A stretch of 64,000 nt of DNA from Proales similis (taxonomy: Eukaryota; Rotifera; Eurotatoria; Ploima; Proalidae). The translations under genes were made by a program, and so were the position numbers. The stretch covers positions 62,001 to 126,000 of the forward strand of contig JAGVRJ010000009.1 in NCBI GenBank assembly GCA_019059635.1, in the 5' to 3' direction. Below the pieces are notes generated by a model that saw only the letters and a list, made by a program, of their open reading frames with translations, was not told the DNA's origin and ran no database searches. Positions 10,754 to 21,932 of this stretch are shown one piece after another (positions within the stretch are counted from its first letter, which is position 1; each line of letters opens with the position of its first letter).

Positions 10754-11511
10754 TAGCAGGACAAAGTATTGCAAAGAGCTTTGGAAACATTTAGATAGCA
10801 AAATAAAAGAAAATTAGAATGACTACTAGGTGATAATAATATTACTGACAGAATAAATTGAACTTTTTCAAAAACAATAATTCAATTGATCAAAAAGCCT
10901 TAGTAAGCTTTTGAGTAGCATTCAAAATTTATACTAACTAAAAAATACAAAGGAGAATTGATTTGGGGCCAAAGGGGATCTAAAAAACTATGGTAAAGCA
11001 AGCTACTCTATAAGCGATAACGAAACTGAGATTTAAGACCTTTTACAAATGTTCTATAGTCGGCTTTATTTAATTTTCAGAGTCTATTGACTGTAATCCT
11101 TCTTCTAATCTGTACTTGTACTTATCTGCGATCATTCATACCTTCTTGGCTAGACAAACACAAGACGGGGTAGACGAGTTGATTATAAGAAATCTAATAG
11201 CTATAAATTAAGCTTAAAAAAGATTTAGAGGAATATTTTGGAAATGTGCGAGAATAGGCGAGCGAAAGAGCCCTTTTGTTTCCCTATGCTGTATAGCTAT
11301 GGGACTTAGCATACTTTTTTTGGATTAATCTGCTTCCATGGCAAATTTAGCCTTTGAAATGTCTTCATTTTTTTAATAAACTCTTGCAAGCCTAAACAAT
11401 TATGAATAAAACAACTTTTCAATAAATTTTCATTATAAAGATAAAAATAAAACAAAGGAAGAGAGCCCGCACTTTGATATTCACTCATAGTAGAGGATTC
11501 ATTGCTTATGG
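10754..11511. other. Intergenic, no gene seen
   Basis: AT-rich, with AATAAA-type polyadenylation signals near 10802 and 10853. Nothing convincing on either strand. Confidence 0.5.
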
Positions 11512-11965
11512 CTATTTAAATACTCGGGTAATTAAGCACCAGCAGAGTAAGAAAACCAAGGCTTTTTTGCCGGGTTCGGCTGCGTGAGTGCTGTTGCACA
11601 AGTCGTCCTTGCAACAAAAGTAATACATCGTAGTAGCAGCAAATGTAACTTGTCGAAGGTTAATACACTGATCAGAGCAACCTTTAACTACAACACTGTA
11701 TGAACCGGTTTTTGTGATCATTTTCTATCTCAACTTAATTTTGAGCCTTTTTGATGTGAGAAAAAAAATCTTACCTGGCACTGATGACGATCGCTACTAC
11801 ATTGCTCAACCTGTAACTGATCACAATTGGTCCCGGCACAATAATGACACTGCCTGGCACAATCAATTTCGACGAGTACTAATTAAAACTGATTAAGATT
11901 TGCAAACTAATTGGAAATTTACGTCTACCCAAGAAAAGAAGAACCCCTGTAGTAAAGACTTTCAT
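11512..11965 (-). CDS. Ly6/uPAR three-finger GPI protein 1
   Basis: Three exons: signal peptide MKVFTTGVLLFL with a phase-1 intron; an exon starting CARQCHYCAGTNCDQL and ending HQCQ with a phase-0 intron; and a last exon with KGCSDQC and the C-terminal box YFCCKDDLCN, followed by a hydrophobic tail (ALVFLLCWCLI) that fits a GPI-attachment signal. The CxxC start, CxxxC middle and CCxxDLCN end are the hallmark of the Ly6/uPAR/three-finger fold. Mature domain is about 75 residues. Such extracellular GPI proteins modulate receptors, septate junctions or ion channels in invertebrates; a specific role cannot be given. It has the same exon phases as its neighbour at 12183, so the two are tandem duplicates. 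Confidence 0.85.
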
Positions 11966-12016
11966 TGCTGGTTGATTAAGGATTAAAATCTTCAGATTAA
12001 TCTGAATGTCATCCAT

Positions 12017-12023
12017 TTTATAT
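12017..12023 (-). promoter_or_regulatory. TATA box of Ly6 gene 1
   Basis: TATAAAA on the minus strand, within TATATAAAA, 52 bases upstream of the start codon at 11965. The sister gene has one at nearly the same distance. Confidence 0.55.
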
Positions 12024-12182
12024 AATCTATGTCCAGAAATTTCGAATTCTATCGCTTAAATTAGTATATTTAGATCAGTGTGCAAATATTTGCTGATTGG
12101 GATTAGCTGTAAACCAACTTAACGAGTTTTGTTCCATTTTATTAATAACCATGCAACCGAATGAATTGATTTCAAACTTAAA

Positions 12183-12661
12183 CTAACTCAGAAAATTTAA
12201 ATTAATAATAGAGAAAAATATGGTAAGAAAAACTCCCAAAACACTTAAATTGAAAGAAGTGGGGGAGAAATTGCATAAATCTGTTGTACAGCACCGATAG
12301 CTGATGGTTGTTGGTCCGAACGTTTGCGTGTAGCCATCTACACATGCATCAGCACAACCCTTTACAATAACTGCGACTCCTGCCGTTTGAGTGGTGATTT
12401 TCTATGTTATAAACCCATAAAATATTTTGTTTTTGTTTAATTTATAAGAACCGAGAACCAACCTGACAAAAGCTCAAACTGTTCGGACATGCTTGCTCTT
12501 CACCTGCGCATTCAGGGCTGGCACAGGCATAGCACCTGCTAGCCGCGTTGCTCGGGCGACTATTAAGAACTTGAAAAAGAATAAGCTTTAATCCTCGGCT
12601 TGTATTGTTTAGATAACTAACCAATGCAAATCACGAGAAACAAGACAATCCCTCTTTGCAT
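12183..12661 (-). CDS. Ly6/uPAR three-finger GPI protein 2
   Basis: Same three-exon plan as the neighbour: signal peptide MQRGIVLFLVICI, phase-1 intron, exon with CYACASPECAGEEQACPNS ending FCQ, phase-0 intron, then KITTQTAGVAVIVKGCADAC and the closing box YRCCTTDLCNF with a hydrophobic Leu/Ile/Phe tail ending at the stop (GPI-signal-like). Shared motifs with gene 1 are TxG..V.VKGC, the CC.TDLCN box and both intron phases, so a tandem duplication is the simplest origin. Spacing between the two genes is about 220 bases, head to tail. Partner and function unknown. Confidence 0.85.
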
Positions 12662-12713
12662 TCTTTTGCCTGTAATATTCAGTCTAACTGAAATTGCAGG
12701 TCCTAAAAACCGT

Positions 12714-12720
12714 CTTTATA
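12714..12720 (-). promoter_or_regulatory. TATA box of Ly6 gene 2
   Basis: TATAAAG on the minus strand, 53 bases upstream of the start codon at 12661. Position conserved with the paralogue at 52 bases. Confidence 0.55.
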
Positions 12721-13203
12721 TGTGTTGCTTACTTAATTGACGGTTTACTTGAATTCTTTTAAAATTGATCAAATAAAAGGGTGATTTGCATCATTTGCGA
12801 ATTTATTAAAAAAGCTTTTAGTTGAATGCTTGCTTTCTACTATTATAATTTAAACCTTGTATAAATGATATTTGAAAGGTAAACAGGGGATTTAGAGCCT
12901 ACAGAAAGAAAATTAAAATTTAATGTCCAAAAATTGTCTGTTAACTTATGTTCTTTGATTATGTCTTTTGATGATAGGTTACAGAGCGATCTTGATTGAA
13001 GCAACAATTTTTACGAAAAATTCTGGAAAATGCAAGAAAATGTAGCAATCTAAGATAAAACTACGCCCACATTCACGTATTGTGCATTAGGTCTCTTATC
13101 GTTAGAATTGATCGTATGGGGCGAGCGTTTTCCTATTCATTCATTCAATGGCGTAGGATGTTGGTGTGGGAAAAGAACAAACGGAATCAAATAATTGTCG
13201 GTG

Positions 13204-13210
13204 TATAAAA
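13204..13210 (+). promoter_or_regulatory. TATA box of the secreted-protein gene
   Basis: TATAAAA 70 bases upstream of the start codon at 13274, in GTGTATAAAAAGCC context. The 12662-13203 stretch before it holds no gene I can see. Confidence 0.6.
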
Positions 13211-13273
13211 AGCCCGACCATTGACTAGACTTTTCAATAAATTGGATCCAAATTTGAAGAGACAATTGAAAAA

Positions 13274-13888
13274 ATGAAATTCTTCGTCGTTGCCCTGCTT
13301 GTATGCAGCATTAGCTCTACTTTCGCCCAAAATATTGGCGTTGATTTCCTCATTGACAATATTGTTAGCCCGGCCGTGTCTCAACTCGGCAGCGGTTTTA
13401 TCAACTTTTTGATAGGCCAACTTGGATCGCTCTTCGGAAAGCGTGACTTGAACGCTATTTCCACCCTACAGATTGTTCAGCAGGCTGCTTCTATCTTCAA
13501 TCAATACAAAGACAAGATTGTTGCAATTATCAAACAGCTTGCTCAGTTCCTTCTGAACAATAATTCTCAAATGAAAATCTCCATGGTCAGCTCAATTACT
13601 GACGCCAGCGAAAAGCTTAATTTGGAGGCCTTCACTCTTCTCCAGAGCCTCTATAACCTGCTTCAGAACTTGTTTGGAAGCATCCAGGGCAATGCCGTTT
13701 TTTTCAAGATCCGTGATTTGATCGGAAACTTCAACCAGTCTATTCAGAACGCTTTGAACAGCTTGGCTTCCACCATCTCAACTTCTGGTATTTTTAACAT
13801 TACCTCGATGGTCCAGCAGCTTCTCCAAAACTTTGGAATCTCTGCTCAGCAGCTTACCCAGGCTCTCACCGCCATCACTCAGGGTTGA
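13274..13888 (+). CDS. Abundant-type secreted amphipathic-helix protein with GKR site
   Basis: Intronless, 204 residues, family not recognised. Signal peptide MKFFVVALLVCSISSTFA is followed by Gln19. The rest contains no cysteine and is rich in Leu, Ile, Gln, Asn and Ser in an amphipathic-helix pattern (LLQSLYNLLQNLFGS, MVQQLLQNFGISAQQLTQAL). Residues 55-57 are Gly-Lys-Arg (LFGKRDLN), the classic dibasic-plus-amidation signal, so the precursor could release an N-terminal peptide of about 36 residues with pyroglutamate at one end and an amidated Phe at the other. Codon usage is GC-ending and close to that of the beta-tubulin gene, unlike most neighbours, suggesting high expression. AATAAA follows at 13910. 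It could be a lipid-binding, surfactant-like or host-defence protein; that is inference. Confidence 0.85.
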   Translation: MKFFVVALLVCSISSTFAQNIGVDFLIDNIVSPAVSQLGSGFINFLIGQLGSLFGKRDLNAISTLQIVQQAASIFNQYKDKIVAIIKQLAQFLLNNNSQMKISMVSSITDASEKLNLEAFTLLQSLYNLLQNLFGSIQGNAVFFKIRDLIGNFNQSIQNALNSLASTISTSGIFNITSMVQQLLQNFGISAQQLTQALTAITQG

Positions 13889-13909
13889 AAACCTGACTAA
13901 AGATCACAG

Positions 13910-13915
13910 AATAAA
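13910..13915 (+). terminator. Polyadenylation signal AATAAA
   Basis: Canonical hexamer 22 bases after the stop codon of the secreted-protein gene. Confidence 0.6.
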
Positions 13916-14091
13916 GACAATTTTCCTGTTGCTCAAATAACCAAAACATTTGAATCGGCTGGGTATTTGTTTAGTAATATAAGCTTGGGCCGCGCGACTT
14001 GATTGATACTCTCAAGTTGCAGTTTAATCATAAGCTATCATAATATAGTCTTTATTCAACTAAGTTGAATGCTGCAAGAAAATAGGAAATA

Positions 14092-15099
14092 ATGACTGAA
14101 GAAGGAAGATACAAACCATTGACACTATTGCTAGTGGAATACAAATCAGGTGATACAAGCTTCAGAGTTGTGATTAGGTAGAAGATTGCATTTTCGTAAC
14201 AGGTGACTTTTTGGGGTTTTTGCTCGCTTGGGCGAGTATGATCCCTGTTCTCTACTTTGTGGTTTTGCTCACTTTGATTTTCTTTCGCCGTGATCTTATG
14301 ACTGTATGTAAATAACTAATACTTCCAGGCACTGGTTACTTAATCCACAGATTTAAAGATGTTTTATTCGATCGGTTTTCTTTTCACCGAATTGGCAAAC
14401 AATTTGCTTAAAAACTGGCTGAAACAACCACGTCCCTCCCTGAGTAAATATTAAAAGATTTTCTTGTGTATCGGTTTGAACTAAAGTACACTCTTCCAGA
14501 TGTTCAAAGGAGTGTAGGATCTTTTAGTAAATATGGGATGCCCTCTGATCATTCACAAATTGCCTTTTATTGCGCTACTTTTTTCAGCCTGTTTATTATT
14601 TTCCGGTAAACTTTCCATTTTCCACATGCTAACTAAGAATCGGAGTTAAGACTTGCTCATAGGCATTCGATAACCAAATCAATTTTTCAGACCAGATTAT
14701 ACAAAGGGGTTTTAATATTTTCGGCGTTACTTATTGCTTTTGTGGTTGCTTTTAGCCGGTTTGCTGTTATATTTTAGCACTTTTATGCGTTACTAATTCT
14801 CAAATGATTCAAACTCTAAGAATTTATTTGGAATATCATACAATCGAGCAAGTGGTTGTTGGCTCGCTGGTCGGATCGTTCATTGGAGCCACTTGGTTTT
14901 GGCTGGTGCATAATGTGTTCTCTGAGCACTTTCAAAAAGTCGTCGAATGGTAATTTCTAGACAGAATTTCGGCCTTTAAAGCAATATTTCTTAAAAAATT
15001 CAAAGGCGAATCAGTAAATATTTAATGATTCGAGACTATTCGAATATTAGAGATTTACTTGAGTTTCAATATAAAAGTGAAATGAAGGGATACGAGTAA
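14092..15099 (+). CDS. DOLPP1: Dolichyl-diphosphatase (PAP2 family)
   Basis: Recycles dolichyl pyrophosphate to the monophosphate on the lumenal side of the ER for N-glycosylation. Eight short exons, joined by consensus and phase, give the family in order: MTEEGRYKPLTLLLVEYKSG (human WRPVTLTHVEYPAGD); a membrane segment GFLLAWASMIPVLYFVVLLT ending FFRRDLMT; MFYSIGFLFTELANNLLKNW with KQPRPS (phosphatase motif 1); SKYGMPSDHSQIAFYC (motif 2); RLYKGVLIFSALLIAFVVAF; SRIYLEYHTIEQVVVGSLVG (motif 3 Arg and His); and MIRDYSNIRDLLEFQYKSE near the stop. Motif 2 normally reads MPSSHSQ; here the Ser before the catalytic His is Asp. Length about 210 residues, near the human 238. No open frame exceeds 60 codons from a Met, so it is easily missed. 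Confidence 0.88.
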
Positions 15100-18000
15100 G
15101 TCCGACTCTCATCTTTTTTTTTTAAAGTGATTGCTTTGAAGCAGCAAATATCAAGAAATGGCAAAGCTAAAAATCTATGAATATCACTTTAGAAAAAGGT
15201 TTGACTTTACACACAACATATATTTCTAATTAGAACTGCATTTTTAAGGTGTTTTCAATTCAGAAGTTGAGCCTGTTGCCCGAATTCTGCACCATTAAAA
15301 AGAATTGCTAAATGAAATAATTACGCAATAAATGAAAGTGAAGCTAAATAGTTAAGCTCAAAGCTTTGGTCTATCAGTGAGCCCACGTTATTAATGAAGA
15401 GGTTACCTTGAATCTAGCCTCAAGCTACCAATGGTCTTTTAAGGATAATTCAGAGCTGAGTGAAGATTAAGATGGCTAACAATAGCCATGAGCAAACTAG
15501 TTCGTTTTGAATTTGCTCTCTTGGTTGTTCGTTAGATAAATTCGACAATTCGATCTAATCTGCACCCTCTCTAATAACCGTATTTGCGCAACCTAGGGGC
15601 TAATTCGATTCAAGGAGGCCATGCGCGCGGTTGTGTGTAAGTAACGTAGAACCTTTCCGACCCCTTCATAATGAATACCACAATTACTCGCTACTGGCCT
15701 CGACAATAGGATTTGTTGATTCTTTACCTGCGTAGGCTTGTGGCCTAAATATCGTACTGGCAGTCTGACGCGTATAGTGAATCCCGAAAACTCACAAGAA
15801 GTATCATCTACACCTCAAAGTTTAACCGCTAGCTAACGATTCCAATTAAATATTTCAATTTAATTCAAATGCTTATCGAAAGCTTATCTTTGCTTTGTCA
15901 TCTGCTTTTTGGTTTTTGATTTTAAATTTAGTTTTAAGCAAATTTTTTCGACGAAATCTGGATCAAATGAACAAACGGTTTAATTCGAGTTCTCTTCGTG
16001 TACTTTCTTATTCTTTCATCCTACAATCAAACAGCGAAAGTTGAGCTATATTTCGTGGCGGTGAGACAATTTGCCAGCCAAATTCGGTGTTGATTGTGTA
16101 TGCAGGCTTTGGCCGAGCTCACATAAACGAGTGTCATAACCTTAGGACTTTATTCACCTTGAGAAACCTTAATCCGTTTGAGGAAGCCATTTAAGAACGC
16201 ATTTACTGTCATCTGGTTTGCTTTGTATTATTTTATGGCCGAAAAACTGAAATACGAGTTAAATTACATAACTTCGCATCACTCTTCATCTATCTTGCAT
16301 GCTTGGCCAAGTATACTTTTGCGATTCAACTTGGTCGGATTTATAAACAACTTTGAGCCATAAAACAATTGCTTGCTGAGGTAAAATGGTTAAGGGATGA
16401 AGGCTACACGCTCGCTTCTTTAATTCAGCATATTTCTGCCGTATGTTCATTAGTCGGAGGAACATGGTTGTTTTCCTCATTCGATTATGGTTTTGTCGAA
16501 TTTGAAACAAGCGACTCTGAATAATAAACGGCCAACAGGACTCTAAGTGAGTAACTGGTTCAGTGAAACTTGTTCGTTGACAATCAACGGGGAGTGGATG
16601 AGGTCGATGATGAGGTGCAATCAACGAACTCATAGGTCGTTCTCTCTTCTCTTTCGTTTAGCGCTATTTAAGCTATACTGACACATTTTTGGCCTCCCTA
16701 TTCACAAGCAAAAGCTTGCATTTGACTCGTAATTCGATCGCCTAAACGTCCAATTATTTTTTGAGGCTAATTACAATTTCAGCGCTTTGTATATGTATGA
16801 TTGTGTTTGTGTGTTGTAGTTTTTAAGGATTTTAGGCCTATACCGTTTTGGATTGTTCTTTGCTCTTTGATTGAATAGATTCGAGCCAAACTGAGCCGCT
16901 CATAGGATCGAAAGAAGCGCTTGTCTTAAAAGTGCGACATTGTTAGCTTGCGTTGAAATGCCTTTAATTTCTCATTTGTTGGCAATCAAAAGATCATTCC
17001 AAACCCATCCAAAATATTTCAATACATACATTTTTACCGCTGCCTGAGAATATCCCTGTAATGGATTCATGTCGAGGTAGGCAAATTTTATTGCCACCAA
17101 GTATATAACGTATTCTGGCATCTTTGTTAGTGCTGTAAACGCATCTTTTCACTGTACAGCTCGGATAACTTTATTAGAATAGAAAATACTTTATTTGCTT
17201 GGCGCAGCTTGGAAGTAGCTTGATTAAAATTTCTGAGCCCGTCATCAAAACCTTCGGCACACCGTATTTTACTCAAGCAGTTCTGCTTTTATTGACAAAT
17301 CAGACAAGTCGATTATGCAGTTTTTTATGAAATTTGTACGATTTATAAAGAATTTTCGGTTTCGAATTTCAAAGAACGCAGATTAAGAAAAATATCTAGC
17401 GACGATGATTTATAGCCAGTTTAGGCACGCTCATGATTTGAAAATGTGAAAAGGCTGCCTTACTCTTTTCTGGGTTAGGATTCAACATAAAATCCAAAGA
17501 CTATAATGTCAAGCTCAAAGAGTAACTCAATTTAAGCAATTCTAATTACTTGTTTATTACTTCATCTCGAATGTAAATTTCATGGTCCTAATAGTTTTAT
17601 TAAATGTTAACCGGGCTGTATTTATTGTGCTATTTCATTGTGATCAAGGCCTTTTCAACGCTAGCCATCTCTTTTTGAGTTTCTAAAAGCTGTTCTAATG
17701 GCTAGATGTTCATCAAAATGCAAGCAAGTCAGCAATCATTTTTAGTCAGAGTAAAGAAGCAAGCTATTTATAACTATATGATTGAAGGCTTGAAATGATT
17801 CATTGAATGTTCGGGATTTAAACTGTGTTCCACTAGTTGAATTCATCTAGTTCCAGTTCATGTTTTATTTTATGCAGATGCTTTGAATTGGCTTAGGAAT
17901 TCGGCTTTTAATTGGCATCATAAAAGCAAAGCTGGAACATAGTTTGATTAATAGCTCGCCTGGCAATTGCTTTCTCTTGCTCAACCCTCTAAAATCATGC

Positions 18001-21000
18001 TCAAAACAAGTCAAAACCGCCGAGAGCTTTAAATTTTTATCCTAATATATGGTTCTTCTCAAAAGATGGAGCGTATTTGAGTGGGCGCTGACGTTTTGGT
18101 TCAAACAACATTGTATAGGTTGTATTGACGTAAGAACTCATGAGATCAATTCAAGTAGTCAGTTTGCTCATTTCGATTTAGCTTCCATTATCTTTTTTTC
18201 TCTCGTTCATTCTTAAATGTTTTCAATAGGTCTTGGTTAGATGGGAAACGCTCGATCGGTTGCATAATTCATGTTTACATCGGCCATTTTTCTCTCAACC
18301 TACTTTTGCTTGCTTGCTTGAGTTTTAAATAAGAAAAGTATTGCGAGTCTGCTGCTTTAACTTGTTTTTTTATTACTAACTGAGCCTGTGTCAAGACACA
18401 TTGTATTAGATTCAATGCTTTGAAGCATTATTGAGGAGCCAAGCTGTCAATTTAGTTAAGTTGCTTGGCAGAGAAGTTAGCTCATATGAGCCTTTTAGAT
18501 GAAATTACTTTCGTTTCGGGTGCAGCTAATAAGTTGCTTGCTCGCTCACTTGTCAAAAAATGAAATTCTTTTTGTTTTTTTTTTGTGGCAATTACTTCGT
18601 TTCTTCATTTCTTTATTTTCTTTTTTATTTTTGTTTCAAATGGTCGCTCTTACTTTCTTGTTTATCACCTCAACAATAACCTACTAGTAAGGTATACACA
18701 CACACAAAAACCATATTTGGCACGCTTACATACACACACATACACATTGCACATGAATGCCGAGACGGCCGATTGTGCAACTTTAAATCTATGTGATGAC
18801 TGAATTGAAAACAGAACTCGGCCGCAAACGTAAATATTTTCTAGGCTAGTAGTGACAAGCGAGCTAGTGATCAAACACTGCGCTGAATAGGTTGTGAGCG
18901 AGTGAGTGAATAGAAAAGCAACATTTGAATACAGTCCGCTCGAGCAAATAGATAATTACTTGATTGGTCGGATCCGTTTAAATTTCGATTCTTTTGAAAT
19001 GTAAATTTGAATTTATTTGACTTGAGAACCTTTCTTCTTTTCAAACTACCTCTGCCCGCCAAACGTATACGCTCAACTTAAAGTTTATTCAACTTGGTTC
19101 ATTTTCAAGTTTTGACAATACCTCGTATGTGAGACTTATGGCGCTGCTGAGTAGGTTTTTATTTCCAAACATGTCGCGAGCATGCTGATTTCGTTGCGCA
19201 CAAATTTGAACCGATTGAAACATATTTCACTCTACTCTCCTGCTCCTCTTTCTCGTTTAAATATTATTGTATTCGTTTAGTTTTTCTATCTAACTAACTA
19301 ATCTAAGTGGATGCCAGACGTGACTTGAAATACGACCCAATCGGGTCTCTGACTCAGACACTAAGGGCAATAATTTACGCAAGTCGATTCGTGCCAGCCA
19401 GCCGGCCTGGAGTCGAACTCTTCTCTAATGACCATATAATGTGGCCGCCTTAATTCAATTCATTCATCACTGAGTTCAAATTCGCTTGCTTTACTCTCTA
19501 ATGATGAGTTTCCATTACAAAAGCCTCGTAAGCACTAAAACCGCAAAACGAGTGCCGATTGATGCATCGTTTATGCTATACTCCGACCAGCATAGTATAG
19601 TTCACGCGAATTCAGCCTAGCCATTACTTTAGGATATTCATTATCTCCGGAATCACACGCTTTCCGATTTCATTTTATTCTCATTTCAGTGCTCATCTTT
19701 CATTTGTTTACTTTTCTTGTAAACTATGCTGCATTTGAGCTAAAGGACACTCCAAATTTTATGGACAAATATGCTTAAGCAATTTAGAGCATCATGTTTG
19801 CACTTAATACCAACATACTAAATTAACTCAGAAGTAAAATCATTCTCGGTTGAGGCAGCCCAATACCCTATCGTTGGCTTCAGAAAGCCAATGGGTTGGA
19901 CTGAACTATCGGCTATATTAGCACCAGCCCTGTATGCTTCCCTGTCGTGTTTAAAATTACTCGGCCAAGTATTTGATGGTCCTAATTTGGAGCCCACTAA
20001 GCCAGGTCCGAGCCACTTAACCATCCAGAAAAGCTCTTCGCCAGGCGGTTACACTTAACTAAGCGCAGCGTGCGATTCCAAATTAGAGCCAGAATTTTAT
20101 GCATTAAATATTATCTTAAGCAACCAAGTTTTAATTATCATCAATACGAGCTCTCTGTGCTACGGCTATATCTCAAGCGCTCAACTGGGTCGATCATTCA
20201 TAATGGATTCAGCTCGAGGTGCGGTTCGCGAGGCGAATCGCAGCGAATGTCGAGTTCCTCAATTCCTATTACGAATGAAGACTTGAAAGCATAGCCTCTT
20301 CTATTTGTTGTTTATCTAAGATTATTAATTCTTATGAGAACGCCTAGTTCGATCGGTGAATTAGACGCAAGGCAGCGGGGGAAGGGCTTTATCTCCGTTC
20401 GATCAAAATAGGGCAATTTGCATCGGAGGTGATTCAGCTCGCATTGATTTATCATTTCTTCAAGTTATGTAATTATTACAATCCCAAGCGCATCGGCATA
20501 GGCAACCGCCTGTGCCCTCACCGATTTCAGCGCATTTTAACTATGCAAACAAGCCAGTGAGTGAATGAGCGGGCGAGCGAACGGTTTTAAGCGTTATGCG
20601 ATAAGCAAATCCATTTATCTTTGCTCTAATCAAGCATGGCTACCAAGCGCATCGTTTCTCTTTTCTCTCATGAGTGTTGAAACGCGGCATCACAAAAAGG
20701 TCAGAAATGAAGCCCATTGATCATTCTTGATAAGACAGGCCTGCATCTTTCTCTACGTGTGATCGTCTTGTAGCGGTAATTGTTGTTGTTTGTTTCACTA
20801 GCCTCTCTCTCGCTCGACCGCGATCAAGTTATATAAAGCAAAACTAAACGGTACCTCTTCTCATTTCAGTATTGGAAATTAGCTTAATTGGGCAGAACTT
20901 AAGTCGCTGGTTCATGTGAGATGCCAAAGCACATGTGAGCCTAGTGAATAAGTTAATGAGGGCTAAGAGGCGATGCATTTGGACATAAAATATCATCGTG

Positions 21001-21932
21001 TCAATTAGGCAGCCGTTTTGCATTTATTTAGTTTATTTTTGCTCTAAAAAGATTTAAATGTAGTGGACATGCTGTTAATATTGACCAAAGCAAGTCATTT
21101 TACGAAAATTGTTGGTGGGCGTAGTACGTAAGCAAGCACTCACGTAACGATGCGCATGAGCTCTCTCCACTTGCTATTGTGTTTTAGCTCACTCGTGAAT
21201 TCTGAAACTCAATTCTCTTCGATTGGTGAGCAGACGGGAGTATGTTGCAATAAATGGTAAAATATTTTACGAGACAAGTCAGTCAACATTATTGCGTATT
21301 CAAGTCAACGATTTGTAGAGAAGCACATAAATCATTATGAAGAAAATCTTTCTCTATGTTTTCGCCGTGATCTTCATTTCTATCGTCGTTTGGCTTGAGT
21401 GACTTCCCTCTGAGCGTTTTCTCTATTTTTGCCTTCACCGCTCCATTCAATTCTAATTCATTAACTCGCTATACCATAAATTCAATTAAAATACTTTGTT
21501 TTGCGCTTGCTTGTTCAGTCTGCCTCCTCTTTTATTTTGCCCAGCGAAATCATCATCTATTTATTTCATGAACGAAGCTCGTTAATTTATTTTCCATTTT
21601 TCTTTTTTTCTCATTTTGCATCTCGTTTCCGCCGCCGCTGCCTCATTGGACGCCCTATATTTCAGTTTCTCAATTGACAATTTAAAGCTAAATGGCTTCA
21701 ATATATCTATGCACCGAATTTTTCGAATTTTCTCTTTTTGCCGAAACTTAGCCAAGAATGATTTTTTCTTGAAATTTCTTGGTGTATTCTCAAATCTCAT
21801 TAAGTTTGGCCTTTTTCGGTTCTAAGAAAAATTTCTTATTTTAACACTGGAGCTAAGACTTTATCATTTAAATCTGAAATATTTTATAAAATTTAGAGAT
21901 TAGACTAAGCCTGATCGAATAAGAGCTAGAAA
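15100..21932. other. 6.8 kb gene-poor interval
   Basis: The largest empty stretch in the window. I read both strands and found no exon chain like that of DOLPP1. Open frames such as 16286-16633 (-, 115 codons) and 19818-20024 (-) show no recognisable family. Base composition is less AT-biased than the short intergenic gaps, with short runs of GAGCGAG/GTGAGTG-type motifs (near 18890-18915 and 20550-20590) and an ATGCAAA POU-type octamer core near 20538. It may be regulatory DNA for the calcium-sensor gene downstream, a non-coding RNA locus, or both. Confidence 0.5.
18694..18746. repeat. (CA)n microsatellite
   Basis: Two imperfect CA runs, TACACACACACACA and TACACACACATACACA, separated by about 20 bases. 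Confidence 0.8.

Noticed and set aside
16286..16633. 115-codon minus-strand ORF in the gene-poor block
   Set aside because: No recognisable family, no convincing splice partners, and frames of this length occur by chance over 6.8 kb.
19391..19450. Possible tRNA on the minus strand (GAGTTCGACTCC-like stretch)
   Set aside because: The T-arm stem does not pair, and no acceptor stem or anticodon arm can be formed.
19818..20024. 68-codon minus-strand ORF with Trp/Gly/Pro-rich product
   Set aside because: Slightly protein-like but isolated, without family, promoter or neighbouring exons.
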